A DNA stretch of 49,097 nucleotides from Betaproteobacteria bacterium (GCA_903970165.1 CAJCHZ010000015.1:1-49097), one strand, 5' to 3'; counted from the stretch's first letter, positions 8,395 to 16,552 are shown. Translations and numbers: made by a program. Notes: generated from the sequence alone by a model not told the origin.

Positions 8395-8450
8395 GATTGT
8401 GCCCTGCTCTCGACTCAAGAAAAACTTACGTCTCTACTGCGGCGACTTAC

Positions 8451-9176
8451 TTACCGCGCCACGGGCCGCTGAAACACCGGACCCGCGCCTGGTCTCCGCA
8501 GCACATAACCCTGTGGCTGGCCATGGGAATGCGTCAACGCATGCCCATTCGAATGGCCGGCCCCGATGTGTCCGTTGGTGCCGTTCCCGTTCGACGGCGC
8601 GGGCTGCGGCAATCGCGCCGGGTTACCGATAGGGCGGAGATTAATGGGCGCTGCATGGACGTGATCGCTGATCGCCTGCAGCCTCTTCAAAATAGACTGC
8701 CATTGTTCCCAATCCAATTGCCGCAGGAACGGCCGCAATCCCTGGATGAACGGATCTTCGAGAAGCGCTTCCCCATCGGACTCTGGGATAAAGAACCGGT
8801 TCAGTCCAACGTTTAGCGCCTCGGAAATCTTTTCCAGCGTGCCGAGGCTCGGCGTCATCTGGCCGCTTTCGATGCGGGACAAGTAGGAGCGCGAGACTTT
8901 CGAGCGTGATTGCAGCTGGCTCTGGGTCATCGCCCGCGATTCGCGCAACTGGCGAATCCGCTGGCCGATATTCTCGACCGTCTCCTGGTTGGCAAACTTT
9001 TCGGATGTGGGTTCAGCGGCTGCTTCCTCCGGAGGTGCCGGTGGAGGAATCAGGAATTCCAGACGCTGAGGCAAGGCGCGCACACAACGGCGGCAGTTTC
9101 CTGTGCGCGTCCGGTACTGGACGAGACCACATGTCTTACAGCGAATGACTTCCCTATCCATTTCCAATGAATTCAT
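8451..9176 (-). CDS. Zinc-ribbon/XRE-family transcriptional regulator with His/Asn/Gly-rich tail
   Basis: The 241-aa protein starts with a four-cysteine ribbon (C13, C16, C28, C31; RCKTCG and NCRRC). After a Pro/Ala/Glu linker comes a classic XRE helix-turn-helix (GQRIRQLRESRAMTQSQL, KVSRSYLSRIESGQMTPSLG). The C-terminal tail holds SNGNGTNGHIGAG followed by HSNGHALTHSHG, with five His in about 30 residues. I chose ATG 9176 because the longer frame (to 9314) overlaps the promoter and starts with residues unlike the ribbon fold. The ribosome-binding site is weak (GAAAAAGAAA). The regulator stands alone with its own terminator, opposite in direction to the DNA glycosylase gene. Its targets are not visible. 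Confidence 0.85.
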   Translation of the reverse strand: MNSLEMDREVIRCKTCGLVQYRTRTGNCRRCVRALPQRLEFLIPPPAPPEEAAAEPTSEKFANQETVENIGQRIRQLRESRAMTQSQLQSRSKVSRSYLSRIESGQMTPSLGTLEKISEALNVGLNRFFIPESDGEALLEDPFIQGLRPFLRQLDWEQWQSILKRLQAISDHVHAAPINLRPIGNPARLPQPAPSNGNGTNGHIGAGHSNGHALTHSHGQPQGYVLRRPGAGPVFQRPVAR

Positions 9177-9294
9177 GGTTTCTTTTTCAAGTTGTACGGA
9201 CACCGGTACTCCTCGCTGACTTTGTCCGGCTGCGGATAGTGGGGGGAACCCCGGAACGTCGTTCTGGGGAAGGCAGAAAACTGGCGCGGGAAGG

Positions 9295-9324
9295 AGTATC
9301 TTGTGTGCAGCCATTTTCTGTCAA
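9295..9324 (-). promoter_or_regulatory. Probable promoter of the XRE regulator
   Basis: On the minus strand a perfect -35 box TTGACA (9319-9324) is followed after 18 nt by GATACT (9295-9300). This gives an untranslated leader of about 110 nt before ATG 9176. Confidence 0.5.
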
Positions 9325-9388
9325 GAGTATTTTTCAACTATTTTTGTATATGCAATTTTCCGGAGCAAACTTTACGAATAATTTTCGC

Positions 9389-9418
9389 CTGTCCGTCCGG
9401 ACAGTTTTCTGCAGAAAA
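9389..9418. promoter_or_regulatory. Two abutting palindromes, possible operator
   Basis: CTGTCCG-tc-CGGACAG (9389-9404) is followed without a gap by the perfect 14-bp palindrome TTTTCTGCAGAAAA (9405-9418). They sit upstream of the regulator promoter and about 230 nt from the glycosylase start. They may bind a dimeric repressor, possibly the XRE protein itself. Confidence 0.4.
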
Positions 9419-9451
9419 TTTTGGGAAGCCACAATTGGTTGTGCGCCCCAA

Positions 9452-9476
9452 GTAGCACAGCCACTCCTGGCTGTGC
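9452..9476 (+). repeat. REP-like GTAG hairpin
   Basis: GTAG (9452-9455) leads into a perfect 9-bp stem, GCACAGCCA (9455-9463) paired with TGGCTGTGC (9468-9476), loop CTCC. It shares the head-plus-hairpin design of other short repeats in this window. Confidence 0.6.
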
Positions 9477-9649
9477 GCTGATTGCCGGGGTTCTTGCGGT
9501 TCTCACGGCGCTAATCGCGCCTCATTTCACCGCCGGCCTCGGCCGAAGAAGCCGCAGCCCGCCCAATGCGGCAAAAAGTTTTCCAAAGTTATACGATGAT
9601 CCCGCGGCCAGCCATCCCGCAAGCTGGTGATCATCCTCTGCGAGGACTC

Positions 9650-10606
9650 GTGCCCGAACTCCCCGACATCACCATCTACCTTGAAGCCCTCGAGAAGCGC
9701 ATTCTCGGCCAAACGCTCGAAGCTGTCCGCATCGTCAGCCCATTTCTTCTGCGCACCGCGGATCCACCCCTCGCCAGCGCAGCCGGAAAGAAAGTCCTCC
9801 AACTCCGCCGCCTTGGCAAACGCATCTGCATTGGCTTGGAAGACGAGCTCTGGCTCGTCCTTCATCTGATGATCGCTGGCCGCCTCCACTGGCATCCGCT
9901 TAAGCCTGCGCCACGTCCGAATCTTTCGACGAGCGGCGCAAATGCGGGCCGCCCGAAGGTTTCGCCGCCTCGCGGCCTCGCTTCCTTCGATTTCTCGAGC
10001 GGCTCCCTGCTCTGGACGGAAGCCGGCTCCAAAAAGCGCGCTTCTCTCCACGTAGTTTCGGGCGTAACGGGCCTGCGCTCGCTCGATCCAGGCGGACTCG
10101 AAATCCTAACCGCCACCTCAGAGCAATTCACCGCCAGGCTTCTCTCCGCCAACCATACGCTGAAGCGAGCTCTGAGCGACCCGCACCTCTTCAGCGGCAT
10201 CGGCAATGCCTACTCCGATGAAATTCTCTGGGAGGCCAAACTCTCGCCTCTCGCTCTCACGCAAAGGCTCCAGGCACTCGACATCCAGCGGCTCTACGAA
10301 GCCATTCGCATCACGCTTACTGGCTGGACCGACCGCCTCCGCGCCGAATCCGCAGGCCAATTTCCGGAAAAAGTCACCGCCTTCCGGCAAGGCATGGCCG
10401 TCCACGGCCGCTACAAACAACCTTGTCCGCGTTGCTCCACCCCAATCCAACGCATCCGCTACGCCGACAACGAAACCAACTATTGTCCCACCTGCCAAAC
10501 CAGTGGAAAGCTCCTCGCAGACCGCGCCCTCTCCCGCCTCCTGCGCGAAGATTGGCCCCGCTCCCTCGACGAGCTCGACCTGCTGATCTCGCAGAAACGC
10601 CAGTGA
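9650..10606 (+). CDS. Fpg/Nei-family DNA glycosylase/AP lyase
   Basis: Removes oxidised bases from DNA and cuts the abasic site. The family needs Pro and Glu immediately after the initiator Met. The GTG at 9650 gives exactly that N-terminus ([19 protein letters not shown]), with GAGGA 5 nt upstream, so the longer frame from 9566 is rejected. Also seen: the conserved Lys in RRLGKRI (about residue 57), the helix-two-turn-helix region with [14 protein letters not shown], and a C-terminal zinc finger (CPRC, then YCPTC). The 318-aa length fits the family with a slightly extended C-terminus that ends in [20 protein letters not shown]. It could be Fpg (8-oxoguanine) or a Nei-like paralogue; I cannot separate these without an alignment, so no symbol is given. 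Confidence 0.9.
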   Translation: MPELPDITIYLEALEKRILGQTLEAVRIVSPFLLRTADPPLASAAGKKVLQLRRLGKRICIGLEDELWLVLHLMIAGRLHWHPLKPAPRPNLSTSGANAGRPKVSPPRGLASFDFSSGSLLWTEAGSKKRASLHVVSGVTGLRSLDPGGLEILTATSEQFTARLLSANHTLKRALSDPHLFSGIGNAYSDEILWEAKLSPLALTQRLQALDIQRLYEAIRITLTGWTDRLRAESAGQFPEKVTAFRQGMAVHGRYKQPCPRCSTPIQRIRYADNETNYCPTCQTSGKLLADRALSRLLREDWPRSLDELDLLISQKRQ

Positions 10607-10620
10607 CCCCGCATAAATGA

Positions 10621-10643
10621 TAGTGGCGGACCTTTAGGTCCGC
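10621..10643. terminator. Hairpin between convergent genes
   Basis: A perfect 7-bp stem GCGGACC (10626-10632)/GGTCCGC (10637-10643) with loop TTTA, preceded by TAGTG. It lies between the converging glycosylase and OmpH genes and could end both transcripts, although neither side has a long T tract. It also resembles the REP-like hairpins. Confidence 0.4.
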
Positions 10644-10686
10644 GCCTTTGCCCCGCGCGCCCCTCACCATCGCCGCGCGCGACTTC

Positions 10687-11310
10687 CTACCGCTCCGACG
10701 GCTTGGCTGCAGGCTTAGCGGTCGTCTTCCCGTCCCCCATAGGGGCTCCGCTCTTTACCGGATACGCCTCGTCATACGCCTTCACGACGTCCTGCGTAAT
10801 GTCCGCCGACGCATACATCACAGGCGTAGTCTGAGACGAATTGTCCAACACCGCCCCATACCCGTTGGTCGGCGCGTATTTCCGCAGAATTCCCACCATC
10901 CTCCGCTCGATCCGCGTAATCACGTCGCTCTGCGCATCATTGAAATCTTCCTGAAACTCGTTTTGCCGCCGCTCCAGTTGTCGGGTCAGCCGCTGCCCTT
11001 CCACTGTCAACCGCTGTTTCTCTTCGTCGCTCAGCGTAGTCGCTCCCGTCGTCAGCCGCTGCTGCAAATCGTTGATCTTCTTGTTCAAATCCTCGAGCTC
11101 GCGCCGCCGCGCAAGAAACTCCGTCTCCAACTGCGCCGCGGCCTGCTTCCCCTCCGCCGTATTCGCAATCGCTGCGCGCATGTTGATCGCCGCTACTTTC
11201 GCTCCCGTGTCCGCGCCGTTCACCGGCTTCGTCTGCGCCCACAATCCCGCTCCGCCCATTCCGCAGAGCGCCATCATTGCGCTCACCCGAATCACCTTCA
11301 TCGCTTTCAT
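10687..11310 (-). CDS. OmpH/Skp-family periplasmic chaperone
   Basis: A 207-aa secreted protein. The signal peptide runs from MKAMKVIRVSAMMALCGMGG to about AGLWAQ. Then comes the Skp pattern: a short beta strand (AKVAAINMRAAIANTAEGKQ), two long charged helices likely to form a coiled coil (ELEDLNKKINDLQQRLTTG, then LSDEEKQRLTVEGQRLTRQL to RRQNEFQEDF), and a final beta/helical part (VLRKYAPTNGYGAVLDNS-like region, here GILRKYAPTNGYGAVLDNSS). Such chaperones escort outer-membrane proteins across the periplasm. AAGGAG lies 6 nt before the ATG at 11310, so the longer frame is not used. The Lys/Pro/Ala-rich tail is low in complexity. The gene is isolated here, not next to bamA. Confidence 0.88.
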   Translation of the reverse strand: MKAMKVIRVSAMMALCGMGGAGLWAQTKPVNGADTGAKVAAINMRAAIANTAEGKQAAAQLETEFLARRRELEDLNKKINDLQQRLTTGATTLSDEEKQRLTVEGQRLTRQLERRQNEFQEDFNDAQSDVITRIERRMVGILRKYAPTNGYGAVLDNSSQTTPVMYASADITQDVVKAYDEAYPVKSGAPMGDGKTTAKPAAKPSER

Positions 11311-11639
11311 TTCTTTCTCCTTGAGGCCAACACGCAGCATGCCCTTTTCGTTCCGCATCGAGACACACCACTAACACCAGCTTCCATGGCGTATCTGCCT
11401 GTACCGCATTTACGTCGTGAAGACCCGCCGCGCCAGTTTTTTGATTTGCTCTACGTCAACCCTTGCGATGCCCCGCCCACCGCCAAGCGTTGCCTGCTTG
11501 GTGCTTGCTGCGGAACGTAAATTTTTATCTAGTATGTGAAATTACCTTCGCTGCAACCGTGCTCAGGTCCTCAAAGACACGGAAAGCAGAATGCTCAATC
11601 GGGGAAGAGTTCGTTAAGTCTCTTCTCCCATTCATCCTC

Positions 11640-11702
11640 CTCCGCGAAGATTGGTCCCGTTCTCTGGACGAACTAGACCTAATTACTTCTAAACGCCTGT
11701 AG
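11640..11702 (+). pseudogene. Relic of a second Fpg/Nei C-terminus
   Basis: Twenty codons and a stop reading [20 protein letters not shown] match the extreme C-terminus of the glycosylase at 10544-10606 ([20 protein letters not shown], then Q). Most of the nucleotide differences in the aligned core are synonymous (for example CGC/CGT, TCC/TCT, CTC/CTA), so the copy diverged under protein-level selection before it was truncated. No other part of the glycosylase remains upstream. Confidence 0.7.
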
Positions 11703-11770
11703 CAGTCCCGCGGTCAATCCATAGCGCAAAACCGATAGGACCGGCATAGCGTCGGCGGTTTTAGAGCCAG

Positions 11771-11797
11771 GGAGTGCGGGAGCGCTGCTCCCGCTTT
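11771..11797 (+). repeat. Dispersed 27-bp hairpin repeat, copy 1
   Basis: A hairpin GCGGGAGC (11776-11783)/GCTCCCGC (11787-11794) with flanks GGAGT and TTT. The reverse complement of 29453-29479 matches it at 26 of 27 positions. Confidence 0.8.
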
Positions 11798-11891
11798 GCA
11801 GGCCACACGGTGAGCTTCAGTCCTTTGTCAGCAACACTTACAAAAAAGCAGTACCCCCAATGCGACAGCAAGGCTCCGCAAACTCGCAACC

Positions 11892-12107
11892 CTACTCAAA
11901 AGTCCCACTATTGATGGTGTACACGTATCCATACCTCCAGCCCCTCCCGTCGTTGAGTCCTCCCTCATGGCCGGGTTTTCCTAGAGTCTCTTTCTCCCAT
12001 TGGATCGCCTCAGCCTCCGACGAGAACTCAAACTGCTTCCAATCCTTCGGGTTACCATGCGCTTCCTTGCGCAGTATGGGATCATCCGTCAAGCCCACAT
12101 ATTTCAT
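11892..12107 (-). CDS. Small GIY-YIG-like protein (71 aa)
   Basis: The 71-aa product begins MKYVGLTDDPILRKEAHGNP, which matches the second half of the GIY-YIG nuclease motif (YVG, then T/D, R and H), and continues FEFSSEAEAIQWEKETLGKP to GRGWRYGYVYTI. It lacks the usual first GIY strand and most of the nuclease domain, so it may be a reduced, non-catalytic member. GAGGAG lies 7 nt before ATG 12107; the longer frame upstream is not supported. It runs opposite to the HD gene downstream and overlaps nothing. Confidence 0.7.
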   Translation of the reverse strand: MKYVGLTDDPILRKEAHGNPKDWKQFEFSSEAEAIQWEKETLGKPGHEGGLNDGRGWRYGYVYTINSGTFE

Positions 12108-12279
12108 GCCTCTTCTCCTCACTTTCCTGATTATCACGAGGGCCAAAGCATGGCAAGGCTTCCCGTTTCTGGGCGAGGCCAGTGAAAAAACAGGAGCGTA
12201 CGCCAGCTCCCACGCCAAACCCAAAGGCAAAGCACCCCGTCTCTGCGTTACAATGCTCTTTCTCAACCGGGAGAAACGC

Positions 12280-12882
12280 ATGCCGACTCGCGACGATGCC
12301 TGGAAGCTGCTGTGCGAATTCACCGAATCGGAGAGCCTTCGCAAGCACATGCTGGCCGTGGAAACCTGTGTCCGCGCCTACGCGCGCAAGCAAGGCGCTG
12401 ACGAAGAGACTTGGGGCCTCGCCGCCCTGCTCCACGATTTCGACTACGAACGATGGCCCAACAATGAGCACTCGCCCGACAAGGAACATCCTGCGGAAGG
12501 CGCGGAAATTCTGCGCGAGCGGGGCTACTCCGAGGAAATTGTCCGTGCGATCCTTTCCCACGCCGACTATTCCGGGGTCGCGCGCCAAACCGCGCTTGAG
12601 CACACACTTTTCGCGTGTGACGAGCTCGCAGGCTTCCTCACCGCGTGCTCCTACGTGCGCCCGTCAAAGAGCATCCTCGACCTCGAAGTGGACTCCGTGA
12701 AGCGCCGCCTGAAAGATAAAGCGTTCGCCAAAGGGGTGAGCCGCGAAGACGTCCGCAAAGGCGCGGAGGAGCTGGGTATCCCGATCGAAGAACACATCCG
12801 CTTCTGCATCGCGGCCATGCGCGAGCAAGCCGACGCTCTCGGCCTTCGCGGCAACATCGCCGCGCAAGCGGCGGGATCCTAG
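12280..12882 (+). CDS. HD-domain protein (putative metal-dependent phosphohydrolase)
   Basis: The 200-aa protein has the HD pattern: H23, the H52-D53 pair in AALLHDFDYERW, a further H in DKEHPAEGAEIL, and HADYSGV in AILSHADYSG. Such proteins usually hydrolyse phosphate esters of nucleotides; this is a compact single-domain form of the HDIG type. GGGAG lies about 7 nt before ATG 12280; the open frame extends upstream to 11860, but that part has no support. It converges with the ADOP permease gene 53 nt downstream. Confidence 0.88.
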   Translation: MPTRDDAWKLLCEFTESESLRKHMLAVETCVRAYARKQGADEETWGLAALLHDFDYERWPNNEHSPDKEHPAEGAEILRERGYSEEIVRAILSHADYSGVARQTALEHTLFACDELAGFLTACSYVRPSKSILDLEVDSVKRRLKDKAFAKGVSREDVRKGAEELGIPIEEHIRFCIAAMREQADALGLRGNIAAQAAGS

Positions 12883-12895
12883 CGTTAAGGATTAG

Positions 12896-12914
12896 TCCCT
12901 CTCAGGGAAGTTTT
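12896..12914 (+). terminator. Weak terminator after the HD-domain gene
   Basis: Stem TCCCT (12896-12900)/AGGGA (12904-12908) with a 3-nt loop, followed by AGTTTT. It lies between convergent genes. The stem is short, so confidence is modest. Confidence 0.4.
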
Positions 12915-12935
12915 AGTCTGCAGAATGATTCATCG

Positions 12936-15818
12936 TCACTCGTAACGCAAAGCCACGATCGGATCGACGCGCATCGCGCGTCGCGCGGGAATGTAACTGG
13001 CCGCGAGAGCGACGAGCGTGAGCAAAATCGCGACGCCCGCAAATGTGGCGGGATCGTTTGCGCGCACTCCAAAGAGCATTGCGGTCATGAAGCGCGCGAC
13101 GCACATTGCGGCGGCGACCCCGATTGCCGCGCCGATGAGCACGAGGAGGATTCCCTGGCCAACGACGAGGCGCAACAGGTCGCGGCGTTGCGCGCCGAGC
13201 GCCATGCGAATGCCGAGTTCGCGTGTACGACGCGCGACTTCATAGGACAACAAACCGTACAGGCCGATACACGCAAGGACCAGCGCGAGCATCCCGAAGA
13301 AACTGGACAGCCGCGCCATCAGGCGTTCCTGAAAGAGGAGTTGGTCGATCTGTTCCGTTTGGGTGCGGACATCGGTGAGCGGCAAATTGTCGCCGGCCTG
13401 CGAAACGATTTCGCGGACGTTTTTCGCCAGCGCTATGGGATTGGCGGCGGCGCGCAATTCGAAATGCGCTCCATTGCTGACAAGCGGGGAAAATAGGATC
13501 GGCCTAATTTCTCTGCGCAATTGGGCGTACTTGGTGTCGCCTACGACGCCGATAATCGTGTAGCCGGGGCCGGGATCTGGAACCTCAGAATCACCACGCG
13601 GGGCGTTGACCATGTGCAAGCCGATGGGATTTTGGTTTGCGAGAAATTTCCGCGCGAATGTTTCGTTGATGATGACGGGCACAGGCGCGGAGTGAGAGTA
13701 AGCCTCGTCGAGCGCCGTGGGCGCCGCAGGAGCGGAGCTTGAGGCAGGATTTGTCTTCGCCGCGGCTGCATCGCGAGATTTCGCTGCGGCGTTGGTCGCA
13801 CCGGCTGCAGCGAAATCGGCGGAAGTAAAGTTGCGGCCTGCGAGCATCGGAATGCGCATGGTGGAGAAGAAGTTCAGGCCAACGGAAAGCTCGGCGGAAT
13901 TGGCGTACTGCTTCGGTGGGGCACCGTCGACATGGACGCTGCCCGCCGACCAACCTCCGCTCAGAAGCGCGTCCGCGGAATAGCTGACGGAAAGTACGCC
14001 AGGGAGCGCAGCCAGGCGCTGCTGCAAATCGGTGTAAAGCTGCTGCGTTTGCTGGTCGGTGTATCCGGCGATGCTGGGATTGATGCCGAAGAGCAAGATA
14101 TTTTGCGTGTCGAACCCGGGATTGATCTCCTGAAGGTTGCGTAGCGTGCGCACGAGAAGTCCCGCGCCGATGAGGACGACCAGAGAGAGAGCGACTTGCG
14201 CGACGACCAAAGCGTCGCCGAGACGGAACCTTCGGCCCGCATGCGCCGCGGCACCGGGGAGAGAAGAGGCGTTTTCTTTTAACGAGGGCGTTAAGTCGAC
14301 GCGCGAGCCGCGCAGAGCGGGCGCGAGGCCAAAAAGAATTCCGGTAAGACCCGTAACGGCTACGGTAAAGGCAAGGACGCGCCAGTCTGGCGCGACGGTG
14401 AACGGGAAGGGCTGGTCGGAACCTCTGGACGCTAGTTTGCCTATGGCATCGACACCCCAGATCGCCAGCAGAACTCCAAGCGCGCCTCCACCGCAGGAGA
14501 GCAAAACGCTTTCGGTAAGAAGCTGGCGGGCGAGGCGCGCACGGCCCGCTCCAATTGCGAGGCGAACGGCCATCTCCTTTTGGCGAGAGGCGGAGCGTGC
14601 CAGCGTAAGTCCGGCGACGTTGGCGCAGGCGATGAGCAAAATGAAAGCAACGATGACCATGGTGAGGTAAAGAGCCGGAGCAATCTGGCTGGTTTCGCCA
14701 TCGAGGCCCGATCGCGCGAAGCGAAGTGTGACCACGGGAGCGTCTTCGGATTTAAAGGCTGGTGCGTCACCGTGGAGAGTTTCGTTGCGGAAAATCGTGG
14801 TGGCGGCGGCTTGTGCCTGGCCGATGGAAACACCGGGCTTAAGGCGTCCGAGCATGACAACCCACCAGATGGCCGGGTCGGAGAGGCGATCCTGTCTGCG
14901 CCACCATTCCCCGCGGACGCGGTCGGCGATAGAGAATGGCATGAAAACATCCACGGGCTTTCCTGGCGTCAGATGGGTGAAGTGCGGTTCGGCCACGCCG
15001 ACAATCGTGACGGTAGTGTCATCCAGGCGCACCGTCCGGCCGACGACTGCTGGGGCCGCATTGAAGGCGCGGACCCAATAAGCATAATTCAAAACGATGG
15101 CGGGCGGCGCGGAGGGCGAATCATCGAAAGGAGCCAGCGGGCGGCCAATAAAAGTGTTGACGCCAAGAGTCGAGAAAAAATCGCCGGAAATGTACAGTCC
15201 GCGAACGATGCTGGCGTCGCCGTTGCCGCTGAGGTCGACGTTAAGAGGGCCGGCAAAGGCGGAGAGTCCGGAGAAAGTCCCCGCTTGCTCGCGAGCGGTT
15301 TTGAAGAATGGTACGGAGAAGGAGCAATCGCCGACGCCCGTCTGATCCGCGCAATCGCCGTAGCTACTCTGGCTCTGGCGTTTCGGATTTGCGCGGGCGC
15401 TCCAATGGAAGACTACGAGTTGCTGCGGGTCCTTTACTGGCAATGAGCGGAGAAGTACGGCATCGATGAAGCTGAAGATGGCAGTGTTGGCGCCGATGCC
15501 GAGTGCCAGGGTGAGGACCGCGACGGCGGTGAAACCGGGAGATTTGCGCAGCATCCGCAAGCCGAAGCGGACGTCTTGAAGCAAGTTTTCGAGGAAGTTT
15601 GTTCGCCGTGCGTCGCGACATTCTTCCTTGACTTGTTCGACGCCGCCGAATTCGCGCATGGCGGCGCGGCGTGCTTCTTGCGGTGCCATTCCTGCCGCGA
15701 TGTTTTCCTCGACTTGCCGTTCGAGGTGAAAACGCATTTCATCGCTTAGTTCACCTTCAACGGCGCTCTTGCGAAAAAGGGAGCGTAGGCGATGCGAAAC
15801 GGTCTGTGGCCAGCGCAT
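12936..15818 (-). CDS. ADOP-type ABC transporter permease (FtsX/MacB-like)
   Basis: A 960-aa protein of the acidobacterial duplicated orphan permease type. It starts with a permease-prefix domain (DEMRFHLERQVEENIAAGMA, REFGGVEQVKEECRDAR), then has two FtsX/MacB halves, each with a large periplasmic region. Membrane segments are visible at FTAVAVLTLALGIGANTAIF, in the middle (LTMVIVAFILLIACANVAGL, LSCGGGALGVLLAIWG, VAVTGLTGILFGLAP, VAQVALSLVVLIGAGLLV) and at the C-terminus (FGMLALVLACIGLYGLLSY, LVLIGAAIGVAAAM, AILLTLVALAASYIPA). It ends RRAMRVDPIVALRYE, typical of the family. AGGGGGA lies before ATG 15818; the longer frame to 16247 covers the PadR gene and is rejected. The matching ATPase is not in the window. 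The transported substrate is unknown. Confidence 0.94.
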   Translation of the reverse strand: MRWPQTVSHRLRSLFRKSAVEGELSDEMRFHLERQVEENIAAGMAPQEARRAAMREFGGVEQVKEECRDARRTNFLENLLQDVRFGLRMLRKSPGFTAVAVLTLALGIGANTAIFSFIDAVLLRSLPVKDPQQLVVFHWSARANPKRQSQSSYGDCADQTGVGDCSFSVPFFKTAREQAGTFSGLSAFAGPLNVDLSGNGDASIVRGLYISGDFFSTLGVNTFIGRPLAPFDDSPSAPPAIVLNYAYWVRAFNAAPAVVGRTVRLDDTTVTIVGVAEPHFTHLTPGKPVDVFMPFSIADRVRGEWWRRQDRLSDPAIWWVVMLGRLKPGVSIGQAQAAATTIFRNETLHGDAPAFKSEDAPVVTLRFARSGLDGETSQIAPALYLTMVIVAFILLIACANVAGLTLARSASRQKEMAVRLAIGAGRARLARQLLTESVLLSCGGGALGVLLAIWGVDAIGKLASRGSDQPFPFTVAPDWRVLAFTVAVTGLTGILFGLAPALRGSRVDLTPSLKENASSLPGAAAHAGRRFRLGDALVVAQVALSLVVLIGAGLLVRTLRNLQEINPGFDTQNILLFGINPSIAGYTDQQTQQLYTDLQQRLAALPGVLSVSYSADALLSGGWSAGSVHVDGAPPKQYANSAELSVGLNFFSTMRIPMLAGRNFTSADFAAAGATNAAAKSRDAAAAKTNPASSSAPAAPTALDEAYSHSAPVPVIINETFARKFLANQNPIGLHMVNAPRGDSEVPDPGPGYTIIGVVGDTKYAQLRREIRPILFSPLVSNGAHFELRAAANPIALAKNVREIVSQAGDNLPLTDVRTQTEQIDQLLFQERLMARLSSFFGMLALVLACIGLYGLLSYEVARRTRELGIRMALGAQRRDLLRLVVGQGILLVLIGAAIGVAAAMCVARFMTAMLFGVRANDPATFAGVAILLTLVALAASYIPARRAMRVDPIVALRYE

Positions 15819-15829
15819 GATGTGTCCCC

Positions 15830-16159
15830 CTACACCGTTTTCAGGACCAGGCCAATCGCGGACGAGAGTCGTTCCCAGTTCGATTCTTCGGCCTTGAGAT
15901 ACTTTTGCCCGGCTTTTGTCAGGGAATAGTATTTCGCACGCCGGTTGTTTTCCGACTCGCCCCATTTGGATTGAATCCAGGCCTGCTGTTCGAGCCGGTG
16001 CAACGCAGGGTAGAGAGCGCCCTGGTTTACTTGCAGCACGTTGTTCGAGACGCTGCGAATGCGTTGCGCGATAGCCCACCCATGCATAGGCTCGAGCGCA
16101 ATCGTCTTCAGGATTAAAAGATCCAGTGTGCCTTGAACCAGATCCGTAGGTTTGGTCAC
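15830..16159 (-). CDS. PadR-family transcriptional regulator
   Basis: A 109-aa winged-helix repressor of the short PadR-s2 type: LVQGTLDLLILKTIALEPMH, AIAQRIRSVSNNVLQVNQGA, LYPALHRLEQQAWI and the conserved RRAKYYSLTKAGQKYL wing. The start is GTG at 16159 with AAGGGGAGG four nt upstream. It ends 11 nt before the ADOP permease start, so the two are co-transcribed; PadR-ADOP pairs are common in Acidobacteriota. A palindrome in its promoter suggests self-regulation. Confidence 0.95.
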   Translation of the reverse strand: MTKPTDLVQGTLDLLILKTIALEPMHGWAIAQRIRSVSNNVLQVNQGALYPALHRLEQQAWIQSKWGESENNRRAKYYSLTKAGQKYLKAEESNWERLSSAIGLVLKTV

Positions 16160-16178
16160 GCGGCCTCCCCTTAGTAAC

Positions 16179-16214
16179 TGACAAGATTATGCAAGGTCTC
16201 TTGTCAATAAGCAA
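16179..16214 (-). promoter_or_regulatory. PadR-ADOP promoter with overlapping operator
   Basis: On the minus strand TTGCTT (16209-16214) and CATAAT (16186-16191) are spaced by 17 nt. The perfect inverted repeat TGACAAGA (16179-16186)/TCTTGTCA (16199-16206) straddles the -10 box. PadR dimers bind such repeats, so this is a likely autoregulatory site. Confidence 0.6.
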
Positions 16215-16495
16215 GGGGAAGGAACAATGGCTCACAGGAAGCCACACACGGCACGAAATTGCCGGTGGAACGGGAACGGGGCTGGCTCGAGGTTTAGAAA
16301 AGGAACTTCAGGCCAAGCTGAAGCTGACGCGGCGGCTTGGTTCCAACAGTACATATTAGCGGAGCTGCTCCTACTACAATTCGTATCTGCGTGGGATGCC
16401 CGAATCGGCCGGTGAATAAATGTCAAGAAGTAGATCTCATCCTCTTCGGTGTAAGAGGCGTTGAGACGTAAGGGCGTGCAGAGAGGAAGTGGGCG
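16215..16495. other. Intergenic stretch between the PadR promoter and the receptor terminator
   Basis: About 280 nt with no supported gene. A 6-bp hairpin CCTCTT/AAGAGG lies at 16441-16458. Open frames here have no ribosome-binding site. Confidence 0.5.
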
Positions 16496-16531
16496 AAAAA
16501 AAGAAGGGAGAGGCCGTGTTGCCTCTCCCTT
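16496..16531 (-). terminator. Strong terminator of the TonB-dependent receptor gene
   Basis: On the minus strand a perfect 11-bp stem (16521-16531 paired with 16504-16514, loop of 6) is followed by a T tract (A run at 16496-16502). It lies 22 nt past the receptor stop. Confidence 0.92.
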
Positions 16532-16552
16532 CCATTCGCCTTTAAGGACTGT

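Larger units (their letters stand above)
9177..9649. other. Divergent intergenic region with promoter and palindromes
   Basis: This 473-nt region lies between the XRE regulator (minus) and the DNA glycosylase gene (plus). It holds the minus promoter at 9295-9324, an AT-rich stretch around 9330-9390, two abutting palindromes (9389-9418) and a GTAG-headed hairpin (9452-9476). I see no further gene; the short open frames lack ribosome-binding sites. Confidence 0.6.
11311..11891. other. Intergenic region with fpg tail relic and hairpin
   Basis: This 581-nt stretch contains no intact gene. It holds the relic at 11640-11702 and the dispersed hairpin at 11771-11797. Its remaining sequence is lower in GC than the flanks and shows no other clear structure. 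Confidence 0.6.

Noticed and set aside
11860..12279. N-terminal extension of the HD-domain frame
   Set aside because: It overlaps the small GIY-YIG-like gene on the other strand and has no similarity to HD proteins; the ribosome-binding site is before 12280.
15819..16247. N-terminal extension of the ADOP permease frame across the PadR gene
   Set aside because: The extension has no permease-like residues, overlaps a certain PadR gene, and a good ribosome-binding site marks ATG 15818.
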